A DNA stretch of 16,773 bases from contig WAOZ01000122.1 of NCBI GenBank assembly GCA_015520975.1, forward strand, positions 1-16,773, read 5' to 3'. Shown in pieces: positions 1 through 6,760 of the stretch. The notes beneath the pieces were generated by a model, which ran no database searches, had not been told where the DNA came from, and saw nothing but the letters and a program-made list of their open reading frames with translations. The DNA comes from DHVE2 group archaeon (GTDB lineage Archaea > Thermoplasmatota > Thermoplasmata > Thermoplasmatales > Aciduliprofundaceae). Numbering within the stretch: position 1 is the stretch's first letter; each line of letters begins with the position of its first letter. The position numbers and the translations under genes were made by a program.

Positions 1-913
1 CCTCAAAGCCTTTATCTCTCAGAGATTCAATGACATAGTTTACAGATGGCATAGATGTTTTCAGCTCGCTGGCTATCGATGGTAGATGATAAAACAAAAA
101 TGTCTTTTCCTGCCGCCACAGGTTGAGATATTTATCCAGCAATTTGTAGGTGGGCAGATGCTCCGGGATTCTGGCGCGATTTAAAAAATCAAAATCGTGT
201 ATATGCGCAATCCATACCGGACCTCCATATTCACACATACCTATGTTTTCCAGCGTTCTTTTTGCGTGATGGCTACCTTTCAAGATACGAACATACACCC
301 GATAAAAGTGCCCGTACCAGAAACTGAATATTGGCTTTATCCCAAGATCATATCTTACAGCCATTCTCCCTATATAACCCAACAGGTTTCTGACGCCAAT
401 TTCATGCGCGTAAGGGGCAGGTGTTGACAGCGTTGATAAATATCTTCTGATGACTTTTTTATTTCGGCCAGATAGTGTCGCCGTATCCGTCGCCGTTATA
501 CCCAGTATTTTACCGCATCGCAGAGCAATATCAATAAAATACACCGGTGTTCCGAACGGATCTATATCCACATAATCGTATCTCTCCTCAGCCATTAAGG
601 CATTTGCATCTCTGTTTTTTACAGTGACAGATACTTCGTTCAACTCTGCATTTTTTTTAATAAAGCGATAGGCATCCTTGGATACATCGTTTATGGTGGT
701 ATTTATTCCTAGCTCTTTCGCTATTCTGAGTCCGCGCACACCTGTGGCCGCCAGCGCATCCAGCGCATTTCTAACGCGCATATTTGAAAGAAGAAATATT
801 GTAGTGTCGCGATTGAAAACCATCGCTCTGTTGTAGAATACCCCCTTCGCTCTACCTGGACCTCGTTCATTTATCTCCGTCGCAATTATTTTTACCGCGC
901 CCTCCTCAATCAC
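1..913 (-). CDS. trm1: tRNA (guanine26-N2)-dimethyltransferase Trm1, 3' end cut by window edge
   Basis: Trm1 uses SAM to methylate N2 of G26 in tRNA. About 304 residues are visible, and the C-terminal end lies beyond position 1 (archaeal Trm1 is usually about 375-390 residues). The reading frame is unbroken. Family motifs in order: VFYNRAMVFNRD (residues about 25-36), a SAM-site stretch LAATGVRGLR (54-63), the catalytic-loop motif DIDPFGTP (116-123), TATDTATLSG shortly after, then HEIGVRNLLGYIGRMAVRYD. The start is GTG at 911-913: no ATG lies in frame upstream, and a GGGAGAGG stretch sits just before it. This start overlaps the end of the THEP1 gene by 8 bp, so translation is probably coupled, and trm1 is the last visible gene of the mptD-NTPase-trm1 operon. 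The family assignment is secure; only the exact start is slightly open. Confidence 0.93.
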   Translation of the reverse strand, partial: MIEEGAVKIIATEINERGPGRAKGVFYNRAMVFNRDTTIFLLSNMRVRNALDALAATGVRGLRIAKELGINTTINDVSKDAYRFIKKNAELNEVSVTVKNRDANALMAEERYDYVDIDPFGTPVYFIDIALRCGKILGITATDTATLSGRNKKVIRRYLSTLSTPAPYAHEIGVRNLLGYIGRMAVRYDLGIKPIFSFWYGHFYRVYVRILKGSHHAKRTLENIGMCEYGGPVWIAHIHDFDFLNRARIPEHLPTYKLLDKYLNLWRQEKTFLFYHLPSIASELKTSMPSVNYVIESLRDKGFE

Positions 914-1448
914 TTTCCTCTCCCTTTATCAATTTAACAACTTTAAAGGGCAGTAAATTTCGGTTTATCGGCGTGACCTCCAGCATTCTTATGTCATCAC
1001 GCCTTCTTATCTCCTGAAGCAGCGGATTTCGGGATTTTTTGTGCAGCGTCATAATGAGATGCTTATCCATATCCAGTATTTCCCTCACAACCTTAACGAA
1101 CTTTTTGCTCTCCACTTCCATCTTGCCTATTTCATCAATCACAATTATATCCGCCTTTTCCATAGCTGTTTCGAGCGCGCGTATCCCTACCTCTTCAAGA
1201 ACAGATATATCTACGCCGTATCTTCCCACCCTGATTTTCGTATCAAAATCCTTGTGCGCAAATATTTTTTTATCCTTGGTCATCCAGTCAAGAACATAAA
1301 AACCCACCCTTTTGTTATTTTCTTTAACCTCTTCCGTTATCATTCCGCCCACAACATAACCCTCTTCTTCAAGCATTTCTATTGTTCGTATGAGTGTGGT
1401 CGTTTTTCCTACGCCGGGAAGTCCGCTCAATCCGATTTTCACATACAT
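906..1448 (-). CDS. THEP1-family nucleoside-triphosphatase
   Basis: This 180-residue P-loop protein matches the THEP1/NTPase family (human NTPCR relatives), which hydrolyses NTPs to NDPs in vitro; the physiological substrate is generally unknown. The Walker A motif GLPGVGKTT is at residues 9-17. Walker B, DIIVIDEIGKME, is at 100-111, with the Asp-Glu pair followed by the family's GKME stretch. Total length is typical. The ATG at 1448 has a GGAGGG ribosome binding site six bases upstream. The gene begins 1 bp after mptD ends, and its last codons overlap trm1 by 8 bp, so the three are almost certainly one transcript. A role in tRNA modification or pterin synthesis is only suggested by position. 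Family call is firm; function within the operon is unknown. Confidence 0.92.
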   Translation of the reverse strand: MYVKIGLSGLPGVGKTTTLIRTIEMLEEEGYVVGGMITEEVKENNKRVGFYVLDWMTKDKKIFAHKDFDTKIRVGRYGVDISVLEEVGIRALETAMEKADIIVIDEIGKMEVESKKFVKVVREILDMDKHLIMTLHKKSRNPLLQEIRRRDDIRMLEVTPINRNLLPFKVVKLIKGEESD

Positions 1449-1449
1449 A

Positions 1450-1827
1450 CTAAACCCTCCGTATCTCTTCTACAAACATCAGAGGATAATCCATTTCTTC
1501 AATATACTTCAACCTGCAAACTGCCACATAATCCTCATACTTCACCTTGATCTTAACATCCAGCATATCTCCGTGCAAGGTCAGATATTTGTATAAACCT
1601 CTTCCCTTTCTGATTCTGTTTCTGTCTATCTTCACCGTCGCATCCTCAACAAACGGCTGCACCTTCAAACTTTCCTCTATGGCTTTTTCAAGCGCATCCA
1701 CATTATTCATATTCAGAGGCGTTCCGACAAATTGATGATACACACTACCCAATTTGATTCCCGCCTCAAAAGCCGCTCTCTCTGCAGGTGTGCAGTTGAA
1801 ATATTTTTTAGCAGGATCTTTATTCAT
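1450..1827 (-). CDS. mptD: MptD-family archaeal dihydroneopterin aldolase
   Basis: This 125-residue protein resembles archaeal MptD (formerly DUF372), which converts 7,8-dihydroneopterin to 6-hydroxymethyl-7,8-dihydropterin plus glycolaldehyde in methanopterin/folate-type coenzyme synthesis. The diagnostic block is AFEAGIKLGSVYHQFVGTP (residues 19-37). Glu21, His31, Gln57 and Tyr108 sit at spacings that, from memory, agree with the conserved active-site residues of the Methanocaldococcus enzyme (Glu25, His35, Gln61, Tyr111). Length is normal for the family. The ATG at 1827 has no clear Shine-Dalgarno, and an AT-rich TATA-like stretch at 1852-1864 is centred about 30 bp upstream, so the mRNA may have almost no leader. 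It heads the operon with the THEP1 NTPase and trm1. Confidence 0.85.
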   Translation of the reverse strand: MNKDPAKKYFNCTPAERAAFEAGIKLGSVYHQFVGTPLNMNNVDALEKAIEESLKVQPFVEDATVKIDRNRIRKGRGLYKYLTLHGDMLDVKIKVKYEDYVAVCRLKYIEEMDYPLMFVEEIRRV

Positions 1828-1849
1828 TGCGTTAAGGGTATGGCATTCA

Positions 1850-1900
1850 CCAATATTATTATTTCGAGATATCCCTATAAAACAGAAAAATAATATTTGG
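1850..1900. repeat. Imperfect AT-rich inverted repeat in the mptD/mgtE-like divergent promoter region
   Basis: CCAATATTATT (1850-1860) and AATAATATTTGG (1889-1900) are inverted copies of one another apart from a one-base length difference, separated by about 28 bp. The left arm contains the presumed TATA element of mptD (minus strand), and a plus-strand TATA-like CTATAAAA lies between the arms (about 1874-1881). It could be an operator controlling the divergent pair, or simply two AT-rich TATA-type elements on opposite strands. The evidence is weak. Confidence 0.35.
1852..1864 (-). promoter_or_regulatory. Candidate TATA box for the mptD operon
   Basis: Read on the minus strand this is AAATAATAATATT, centred about 30 bp before the mptD ATG at 1827. 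Archaeal transcription usually begins about 25 bp downstream of the TATA centre, so the transcript would start within a few bases of the ATG. This fits the absence of a ribosome binding site there. Confidence 0.5.
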
Positions 1901-1953
1901 ATTTTGATAATTATCTTGCAGAAATTTCATCACCGTAAATTCCCAAAACCCAC

Positions 1954-1965
1954 ATTTATTTATAG
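1954..1965 (+). promoter_or_regulatory. Candidate TATA box for the MgtE-like transporter gene
   Basis: ATTTATTTATAG is centred near 1959, predicting a start near 1984. That gives a leader of about 20 bases containing the GAGGTG ribosome binding site (1993-1998) seven bases before the ATG at 2006. The leader would be too short for a magnesium riboswitch. A second TATA-like CTATAAAA at about 1874-1881 is less well placed. Confidence 0.55.
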
Positions 1966-2005
1966 TGAAAAGGCTTACTTGCAACGATGAGCGAGGTGTC
2001 CGGCG

Positions 2006-3163
2006 ATGAACATCCGCCGCCTGCTCGATACCCGTATGATTCGGGAGAGCTTGGCCGCTCTGCTTCTGGCACTGGTAGCGGATAGCATCGCCGGGTATGT
2101 GATGAACAGAAATTTATCCGTTTTTTTGGCTATTCCCGGGCTCCTGATGGTTTTACCCGCACTCATCGATATGCGAGGAAACATTTACGGCGCATTTATC
2201 TCCCGGCTCAGTTCCAAACTTCATCTGGGCGAAATAAAAAGCATGAAAGATAAGGAAGTTAAAGAGGGAATACACGCATCGCAGTTTCTTGCATTTTCTA
2301 TGGCGCTTGTGGTTGGTCTGTTCGCCGGCATTTACGCGTTTTACGGCTCGGGTAACGCCTTTTACATACTTCTTATTCCGGCAGTTATTCTTCTCACACA
2401 TGTTTTCACAACATCCATATTAACCCCCACCGCGGCATATTTAAGTGTCAAAACCTACGAGAAGGGCTGGAACCCCGATAATGTCGGTGTGCCGCTGATT
2501 TCCAGCATCGGTGATCTGACCAGCGTGTCATTTCTCATTATGTCTGCGATTTTTTTGGTTTATTACATCATACATCCCACGCTCATTTCAATAATCGCGG
2601 CAGTTATACTCGGCTATGTCATCTATATTGGATATAAATCCCTTAAATCGAAAAACGGAAAGAAAGTCATCATTCAAAGCGCTCCCGTGCTGATGCTCGT
2701 GGCTTTTATGGAACTGATCACCGGCGGACTGTGGGAGGCGAATAAGATAGGAATAATTCTTCTAATCCTGCCAGCGGTTCTCGAAACTCTTGGGAACATA
2801 GGCAGCGTGTTTTCATCGAGGCTTTCCTCGTTCATATATTTGGGTATGATCGAGCCAAAAATCGTACCGCAGGGAAAGAATTTTTACAGAGAGGTATTAT
2901 CCATCGCTGTTCTGTCTCTGATAATCTACACCCTCATCGCCATATTTGTATTCATTGTAACAGATTCAATAAAAGGCATCTTTCTGGTATTCAGTGCTTC
3001 GTTTCTCTCCGTTGTATCCATAATACTTCTTGCATATTACATAACCGTTTTGAGTTTGAAAATGAAACTTGATCCCGATAACATTGTGATCCCTCTAATA
3101 ACAACGCTGGCGGATATAATTGGCACGGTTTCTATTGTTTTCGTTTATTTTTTAATTTTTTAA
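2006..3163 (+). CDS. MgtE/SLC41-type divalent cation transporter (duplicated membrane domain)
   Basis: This 385-residue polytopic membrane protein consists of two tandem copies of the MgtE membrane domain, as in the SLC41 transporters. The first copy has PALIDMRGNIYGAFISRLSS (residues 51-70) and the second PAVLETLGNIGSVFSSRLSS (256-275). Later in each half come the matching blocks GVPLISSIGDLTS (161-173, Asp170) and VIPLITTLADIIG (361-373, Asp370). In MgtE the acidic residue of this block belongs to the ion pathway, so Mg2+ or another divalent cation is the expected substrate. The regulatory N and CBS domains of bacterial MgtE are absent. The start is supported by GAGGTG seven bases upstream. 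A T-rich 3' end (from about 3139) precedes a separate antiporter gene. Ion specificity and direction cannot be read from sequence. Confidence 0.88.
   Translation: MNIRRLLDTRMIRESLAALLLALVADSIAGYVMNRNLSVFLAIPGLLMVLPALIDMRGNIYGAFISRLSSKLHLGEIKSMKDKEVKEGIHASQFLAFSMALVVGLFAGIYAFYGSGNAFYILLIPAVILLTHVFTTSILTPTAAYLSVKTYEKGWNPDNVGVPLISSIGDLTSVSFLIMSAIFLVYYIIHPTLISIIAAVILGYVIYIGYKSLKSKNGKKVIIQSAPVLMLVAFMELITGGLWEANKIGIILLILPAVLETLGNIGSVFSSRLSSFIYLGMIEPKIVPQGKNFYREVLSIAVLSLIIYTLIAIFVFIVTDSIKGIFLVFSASFLSVVSIILLAYYITVLSLKMKLDPDNIVIPLITTLADIIGTVSIVFVYFLIF
3139..3163 (+). terminator. T-rich 3' end of the MgtE-like gene
   Basis: The last codons and the stop of the transporter contain runs of T (a six-T run followed by a second six-T run), the kind of oligo-T signal that ends archaeal transcription. 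The downstream antiporter gene appears to have its own promoter, consistent with at least partial termination here. It overlaps coding sequence, so it is only a candidate. Confidence 0.4.
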
Positions 3164-3165
3164 CG

Positions 3166-3197
3166 TTAAATAATAATGAGTAAAAGTTTTATTTTTG
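3166..3197 (+). promoter_or_regulatory. Candidate promoter of the Na+/H+ antiporter gene
   Basis: Two TATA-like stretches lie here: TTAAATAAT near 3168-3176 and GTTTTATTTTT near 3187-3197. They are centred about 55 and 35 bp before the ATG at 3227. A GGTGATGA ribosome binding site lies just before that ATG. Which element is used cannot be decided by eye. Confidence 0.4.
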
Positions 3198-3226
3198 GTC
3201 GTTTTACCCAATAGCGGTGATGAATT

Positions 3227-4465
3227 ATGGATTTCGCGGCATTCCTCTTCATCGTTGGTTTGGCGCTCATCTTCTCAAAAATATTCGCTTCACTGTTTGA
3301 AAAGATAAAACTACCGGGGGTGCTAGGAGAGATCTTTCTCGGAGTCATACTCGGTACTCTGTACCTTTACGGCCAAAATCTGGATTATGTTGGTGAGTGG
3401 ATCAAAAACTGGATAGTCGTCAGAAGCGCCGAACCATATAAGGGTGTTGAGGGATTTCAGTTCCTATCCCGTCTGGGAATTATCATGCTTCTCTTCATCG
3501 CAGGACTTGATACGAATGTGGAGCAGTTAAAATCCACAGGTAAGGTGGCCACAATTTCCACCGTCATGGGCGTTTTTGTGCCGCTGGCACTCGGATTTAT
3601 GGCGGGGCTGCTGATGGGATACGAGACCCACGAAAGTTTTGTACTTGGCGTGCTTCTAACTGCAACCAGTATTGGTGTAACAGTTAGAACGCTTATGGAA
3701 ATCAATATGCTTTCGTCTGATGTCGGGGCCGCGTCTCTCAGCGCCAGCGTTATGGACGATTTTCTGGGTATAGCACTGATAATTTTCGCAGTGGGTACCA
3801 GCAGTCTTGCGGAGTTCGGTATTAAATTAACAATATTTTTCCTCGTAACCCTCGTTGCTGCATGGTATTACATGCCCAAAATCGCGGAATTCACAAGGAA
3901 GCACATATCTTCTCAAAAAGCCTTACTGGGAGTTTTTCTAGGCATAATGCTTCTATTTTCCGCACTTGCCGAATACTCATTTAATGCAGCAATTGAAGGT
4001 GCATATTTTGCAGGTATCGTGCTCAGCCGCGTTCCTGAAAGAAGGATTTTTATGGAAGATGTCCGTGCCATAGGATACGGGCTCTTGATACCCATGTTCT
4101 TCGTGTATACCGGTGCTCAGCTGGATGTGGGTGATTTTCTCAATCCAGATGCGCTCATGCTTGCCGGCGTGATATTGCTCATAGCCATTGTTGGAAAGAT
4201 TCTGGGAAGAGGCATCGGTGCAAGAATTGGAGGCTTTCCCTGGAGAAAAGCATGGCAAATGGGCGTTGGCTCAATTCCCCGTATGGAGGTGGCGCTGGTA
4301 TCGCTCACCATTGCAATTCATGCCGGTGCCATACAACCACAGCACATTAATCTGTTCATGACCGCCACCATGGTTTTCGTGACGGTGACCACGCTGCTTA
4401 CACCACCGCTGCTGAAACTCTCGTTCAAAAAAGAAATAGAAGCTATGAAAGCTAAATACGCCTGA
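3227..4465 (+). CDS. CPA2-family Na+/H+ antiporter (NapA/KefB-like membrane domain)
   Basis: This 412-residue protein is a membrane-only cation/proton antiporter that exports Na+ (or K+) in exchange for H+. N-terminal LPGVLGEIFLGVILG (residues 29-43) and the unwound-helix motif TATSIGVTVRTL (145-156) are typical of CPA2. The ion-binding pair Asp177-Asp178 in ASVMDDFLGIA is the DD signature associated with electrogenic exchange in NapA/NhaA-type proteins. A later GSIPRMEVALV corresponds to the family's PRGE-like helix. There is no C-terminal TrkA-N/RCK domain, unlike KefB/KefC, so it should lack direct nucleotide control. The ATG follows GGTGATGA. Its 3' end overlaps the convergent RPA-subunit gene by 14 bp. 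Ion preference is inferred from the DD motif only. Confidence 0.9.
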   Translation: MDFAAFLFIVGLALIFSKIFASLFEKIKLPGVLGEIFLGVILGTLYLYGQNLDYVGEWIKNWIVVRSAEPYKGVEGFQFLSRLGIIMLLFIAGLDTNVEQLKSTGKVATISTVMGVFVPLALGFMAGLLMGYETHESFVLGVLLTATSIGVTVRTLMEINMLSSDVGAASLSASVMDDFLGIALIIFAVGTSSLAEFGIKLTIFFLVTLVAAWYYMPKIAEFTRKHISSQKALLGVFLGIMLLFSALAEYSFNAAIEGAYFAGIVLSRVPERRIFMEDVRAIGYGLLIPMFFVYTGAQLDVGDFLNPDALMLAGVILLIAIVGKILGRGIGARIGGFPWRKAWQMGVGSIPRMEVALVSLTIAIHAGAIQPQHINLFMTATMVFVTVTTLLTPPLLKLSFKKEIEAMKAKYA

Positions 4466-5324
4466 AACGGCCAAGCACTGGCTCGTAAATTTCACCTTTT
4501 TCCTGTAAAGATAAAAGCACCTCATCGATTTTTTCCTCTGAAAGCCCGGTTTTTTCTATCAGTTCTTCGTATGACGCTCCATCGCCATTATCTAATTTGT
4601 CTATGAGATCCAGTATGAGATTTTCCAGTTCGGCAAGATCTTCTTTCTCCTCCTCTTCGATTTCCTCCTCTTCGGATATGCTCGGAAGTTCATAGCCAAG
4701 CATCTGATACTCTGGAAGGAGGTGTTTCAGTGCGTCGCGGAGCATTTCCATATATTTCTCAACATTTATCTTGTCGTATCTTTTCACCGCCTCAACCACA
4801 CCCTCCGATATCTTTCTGGAAAAGCCCATGTCCACCAGCGCCTGAACTGTGGGCTGCTCCATTTTGAGCGCTTCGTTCATAGCATCTATCCTGATTTTGA
4901 GTTTTCTCGCGGTATCGAAGACCCAGTAATCGCGCAGGATCTCATCCACAACCCTCACTCTTTCTGGAACCACTGATACATACATCGTGTCTTCCCGTGG
5001 ATAATATACATTTATCTTACCAACCACTGCCACAAACTGCGGAATCTTAACGGATTCGAGTACCTGCCGGGCTTCGGGACGGTATTTTCCGGCTATTATG
5101 TAAAAAGCACCGGTCTGATCCGCAACGCGAGCTTTGACCATGTCATCGGTTATCAAGCGTACATCTGTGAGGACCCCAACTATAAACAATCTGCTTATTT
5201 TTGCGCCAAGCGGCGTGATCACATAACTGGGTGTTTTGGGTTCCGTGGCTTTTATGTAGTGTTTGGAAGCATTGAATTCTGCAGAAAACACTCTCCACGC
5301 AGGCTCTCTCGGCATTTTCACCAC
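4452..5324 (-). CDS. RPA-complex subunit, OB fold plus C-terminal winged helix (COG3390/RPA32-like)
   Basis: This 290-residue partner of archaeal replication protein A binds or escorts ssDNA during replication and repair. Residues about 46-125 form an OB-fold (IVGVLTDVRLITDDMVKARVADQTGAF region and following strands). A helical middle follows, then an acidic linker at 217-228 (EEEEIEEEEKED type), and a C-terminal winged-helix domain at about 234-290 (SYEELIEKTGLSEEKIDEVL), as in the RPA32 C terminus, which recruits partner proteins. The start is probably GTG at 5324: GGAGGAG lies five bases upstream, the spacing seen at neighbouring genes. GTG 5321 and ATG 5315 are alternatives. It overlaps the stop of the upstream RPA gene by 7 bp, indicating coupled translation. 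The RPA-subunit call is strong; assignment to one named subunit type is less sure. Confidence 0.85.
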   Translation of the reverse strand: MVKMPREPAWRVFSAEFNASKHYIKATEPKTPSYVITPLGAKISRLFIVGVLTDVRLITDDMVKARVADQTGAFYIIAGKYRPEARQVLESVKIPQFVAVVGKINVYYPREDTMYVSVVPERVRVVDEILRDYWVFDTARKLKIRIDAMNEALKMEQPTVQALVDMGFSRKISEGVVEAVKRYDKINVEKYMEMLRDALKHLLPEYQMLGYELPSISEEEEIEEEEKEDLAELENLILDLIDKLDNGDGASYEELIEKTGLSEEKIDEVLLSLQEKGEIYEPVLGRFRRI

Positions 5325-6592
5325 CCCAGCTCCTCCAGCAAATGCTGGGCTTTTTTCGCGATATCCTCAAGATTTAAAAATTCAAAATCCCTAACCAGTG
5401 TTTTCAGTCCGTATCTCTCATCGCTTATCGCATTTCCTCTGACACGCATAGGAACCGCTATCAATTTATCCTCTATTGCCTCCATAACCACCGCCGAATT
5501 TCCCATATTATCTTGCACCATTTTTATCACATCTTTGAGATTCATTCCCAGAATTCTCTCTGTCTGCTCGCGATTGAAAATTAAAAGTGTTGCACCGGTT
5601 CCATCGTCCAGCACCGCCTTTATTCTCAAATCTGCCTTGGGCTCAACCTTGCCATGCATAGGGCAGGTTCTGGATGAGAGAACCCTTCCACATTCTGGGC
5701 ATCTGTATATCAATCCGCTTCCATTCTTTATATCAATTATTACACCTTCAACCACAGCATTAAAACCACCCCTCCCTTCAAGGCTCTCCAGAGTTACAGG
5801 AATTTCGTGAACTTCAATATCTTCGTTCAGTTTCTCTATGGTGCACCTGTTATCAAAAACCAGTTGCGGCATGCCCCTGAAAGTGCGGACATACGCACCC
5901 ACAATTTTAATAACATCACCTTTATTCACCTCAACATCCCATGCGCTGAACGGTACCTCCCCCGTCTCATCGCCTATTATACCCTCCCACACTTTGCGCG
6001 GGATTCCATCGACGAATACCTCTTTTTCCCGGGAATCGATGATTTTACCCTTGACCTCCACAAGTCCAATCTTGGGATGCAGTTCGATTATCTTCGCGGG
6101 TTTGATCGCTGTTTTAACCTGAATGTCAACATCTTTGAGCAGTTTAACCTTCGTGTTATTGCCTATTATCACCTGCACTCTGCCCTGCCATTCTCGCGTG
6201 TATGCGTTTATTATGTCCACGCAATCTCCCTTGCGCAGTGCCACATCCAGACGCCACGCAGTAAAGGGCACCGTGCCCGTCTCATCACCGATGATGCCGT
6301 AATGCATCGTTCTTTTCTCGCCCTCCAGTTCATATGTTTTGCTGTTAATGCTTATTACTTTAACCCTGAGATTTATTCTGGGTTCGCCGGGAGTTAGCTC
6401 TTCAACTTTTTTTGGTACTGTTATCAGCGCATAACTACTTCCGCCGTAGATGGTTACTACGCTTCTCTCCGCCTCTCGGAGAGGTACCCCCATAGTTATA
6501 TACTCTCTAAGCTTTTTGATTATTGTGTCTTTATCGACCTTTCCTTCAGTTGCAATATATATTCTTTCCACTGCCTGCTGAATGGGATCCAT
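5318..6592 (-). CDS. rpa: Replication protein A, ssDNA-binding subunit with zinc finger
   Basis: This 424-residue ssDNA-binding protein is of the archaeal RPA41/RPA1 type and protects single strands in replication, recombination and repair. After a helical N-terminus (1-60) there are at least two clear OB folds with near-repeated blocks: HYGIIGDETGTVPFTAW (97-113) and WEGIIGDETGEVPFSAW (202-218). A third OB domain (about 275-385) carries a zinc ribbon with Cys298, Cys301, Cys310 and His313 (CX2CX8CX2H) and a final DDGTGATLLIF strand pair. The ATG at 6592 is preceded by TGAGGTGAT, an almost perfect ribosome binding site, five bases away, and by a good TATA box at 6631-6639. It is first in a two-gene operon with the OB/winged-helix subunit, so the two proteins probably form one complex. 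Confidence 0.94.
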   Translation of the reverse strand: MDPIQQAVERIYIATEGKVDKDTIIKKLREYITMGVPLREAERSVVTIYGGSSYALITVPKKVEELTPGEPRINLRVKVISINSKTYELEGEKRTMHYGIIGDETGTVPFTAWRLDVALRKGDCVDIINAYTREWQGRVQVIIGNNTKVKLLKDVDIQVKTAIKPAKIIELHPKIGLVEVKGKIIDSREKEVFVDGIPRKVWEGIIGDETGEVPFSAWDVEVNKGDVIKIVGAYVRTFRGMPQLVFDNRCTIEKLNEDIEVHEIPVTLESLEGRGGFNAVVEGVIIDIKNGSGLIYRCPECGRVLSSRTCPMHGKVEPKADLRIKAVLDDGTGATLLIFNREQTERILGMNLKDVIKMVQDNMGNSAVVMEAIEDKLIAVPMRVRGNAISDERYGLKTLVRDFEFLNLEDIAKKAQHLLEELGW

Positions 6593-6630
6593 AACACATC
6601 ACCTCATTTATGGTGACTTTATTGATGCGG

Positions 6631-6639
6631 AATATAAAA
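6631..6639 (-). promoter_or_regulatory. TATA box of the RPA operon
   Basis: Minus-strand TTTTATATT is centred near 6635, predicting a start near 6609 and a leader of about 17 bases that holds the TGAGGTGAT ribosome binding site (6598-6606). It lies in a 168-bp divergent region shared with the TPR gene. Confidence 0.7.
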
Positions 6640-6716
6640 GGTTTGGTGCGTAATAAAAACGGATAAGTAAAAATTACGAAATATACGCGTGATGTATACG
6701 GGAAAAGTTTTAACTA

Positions 6717-6726
6717 CATATAAATA
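6717..6726 (+). promoter_or_regulatory. TATA box of the TPR-protease operon
   Basis: CATATAAATA is centred near 6722, predicting a start near 6747. This is immediately before GAGGTGA (6749-6755) and 5 bases of spacer to the ATG at 6761. This placement is why I prefer that ATG over the upstream in-frame GTG at 6752, which lies inside the ribosome binding site. Confidence 0.65.
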
Positions 6727-6760
6727 AATACCGTTAAGGGTCACAAAAGAGGTGAAGATT

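Noticed and set aside
197..427. Open frame on the plus strand near the left edge
   Set aside because: It is antisense to the well-conserved central part of trm1.
1966..2005. Magnesium riboswitch upstream of the MgtE-like gene
   Set aside because: The best TATA box leaves a leader of only about 20 bases, too short for a structured sensor.
3977..4258. Minus-strand open frames inside the antiporter gene
   Set aside because: They are shadows of the plus-strand coding sequence with no recognisable protein and no ribosome binding site.
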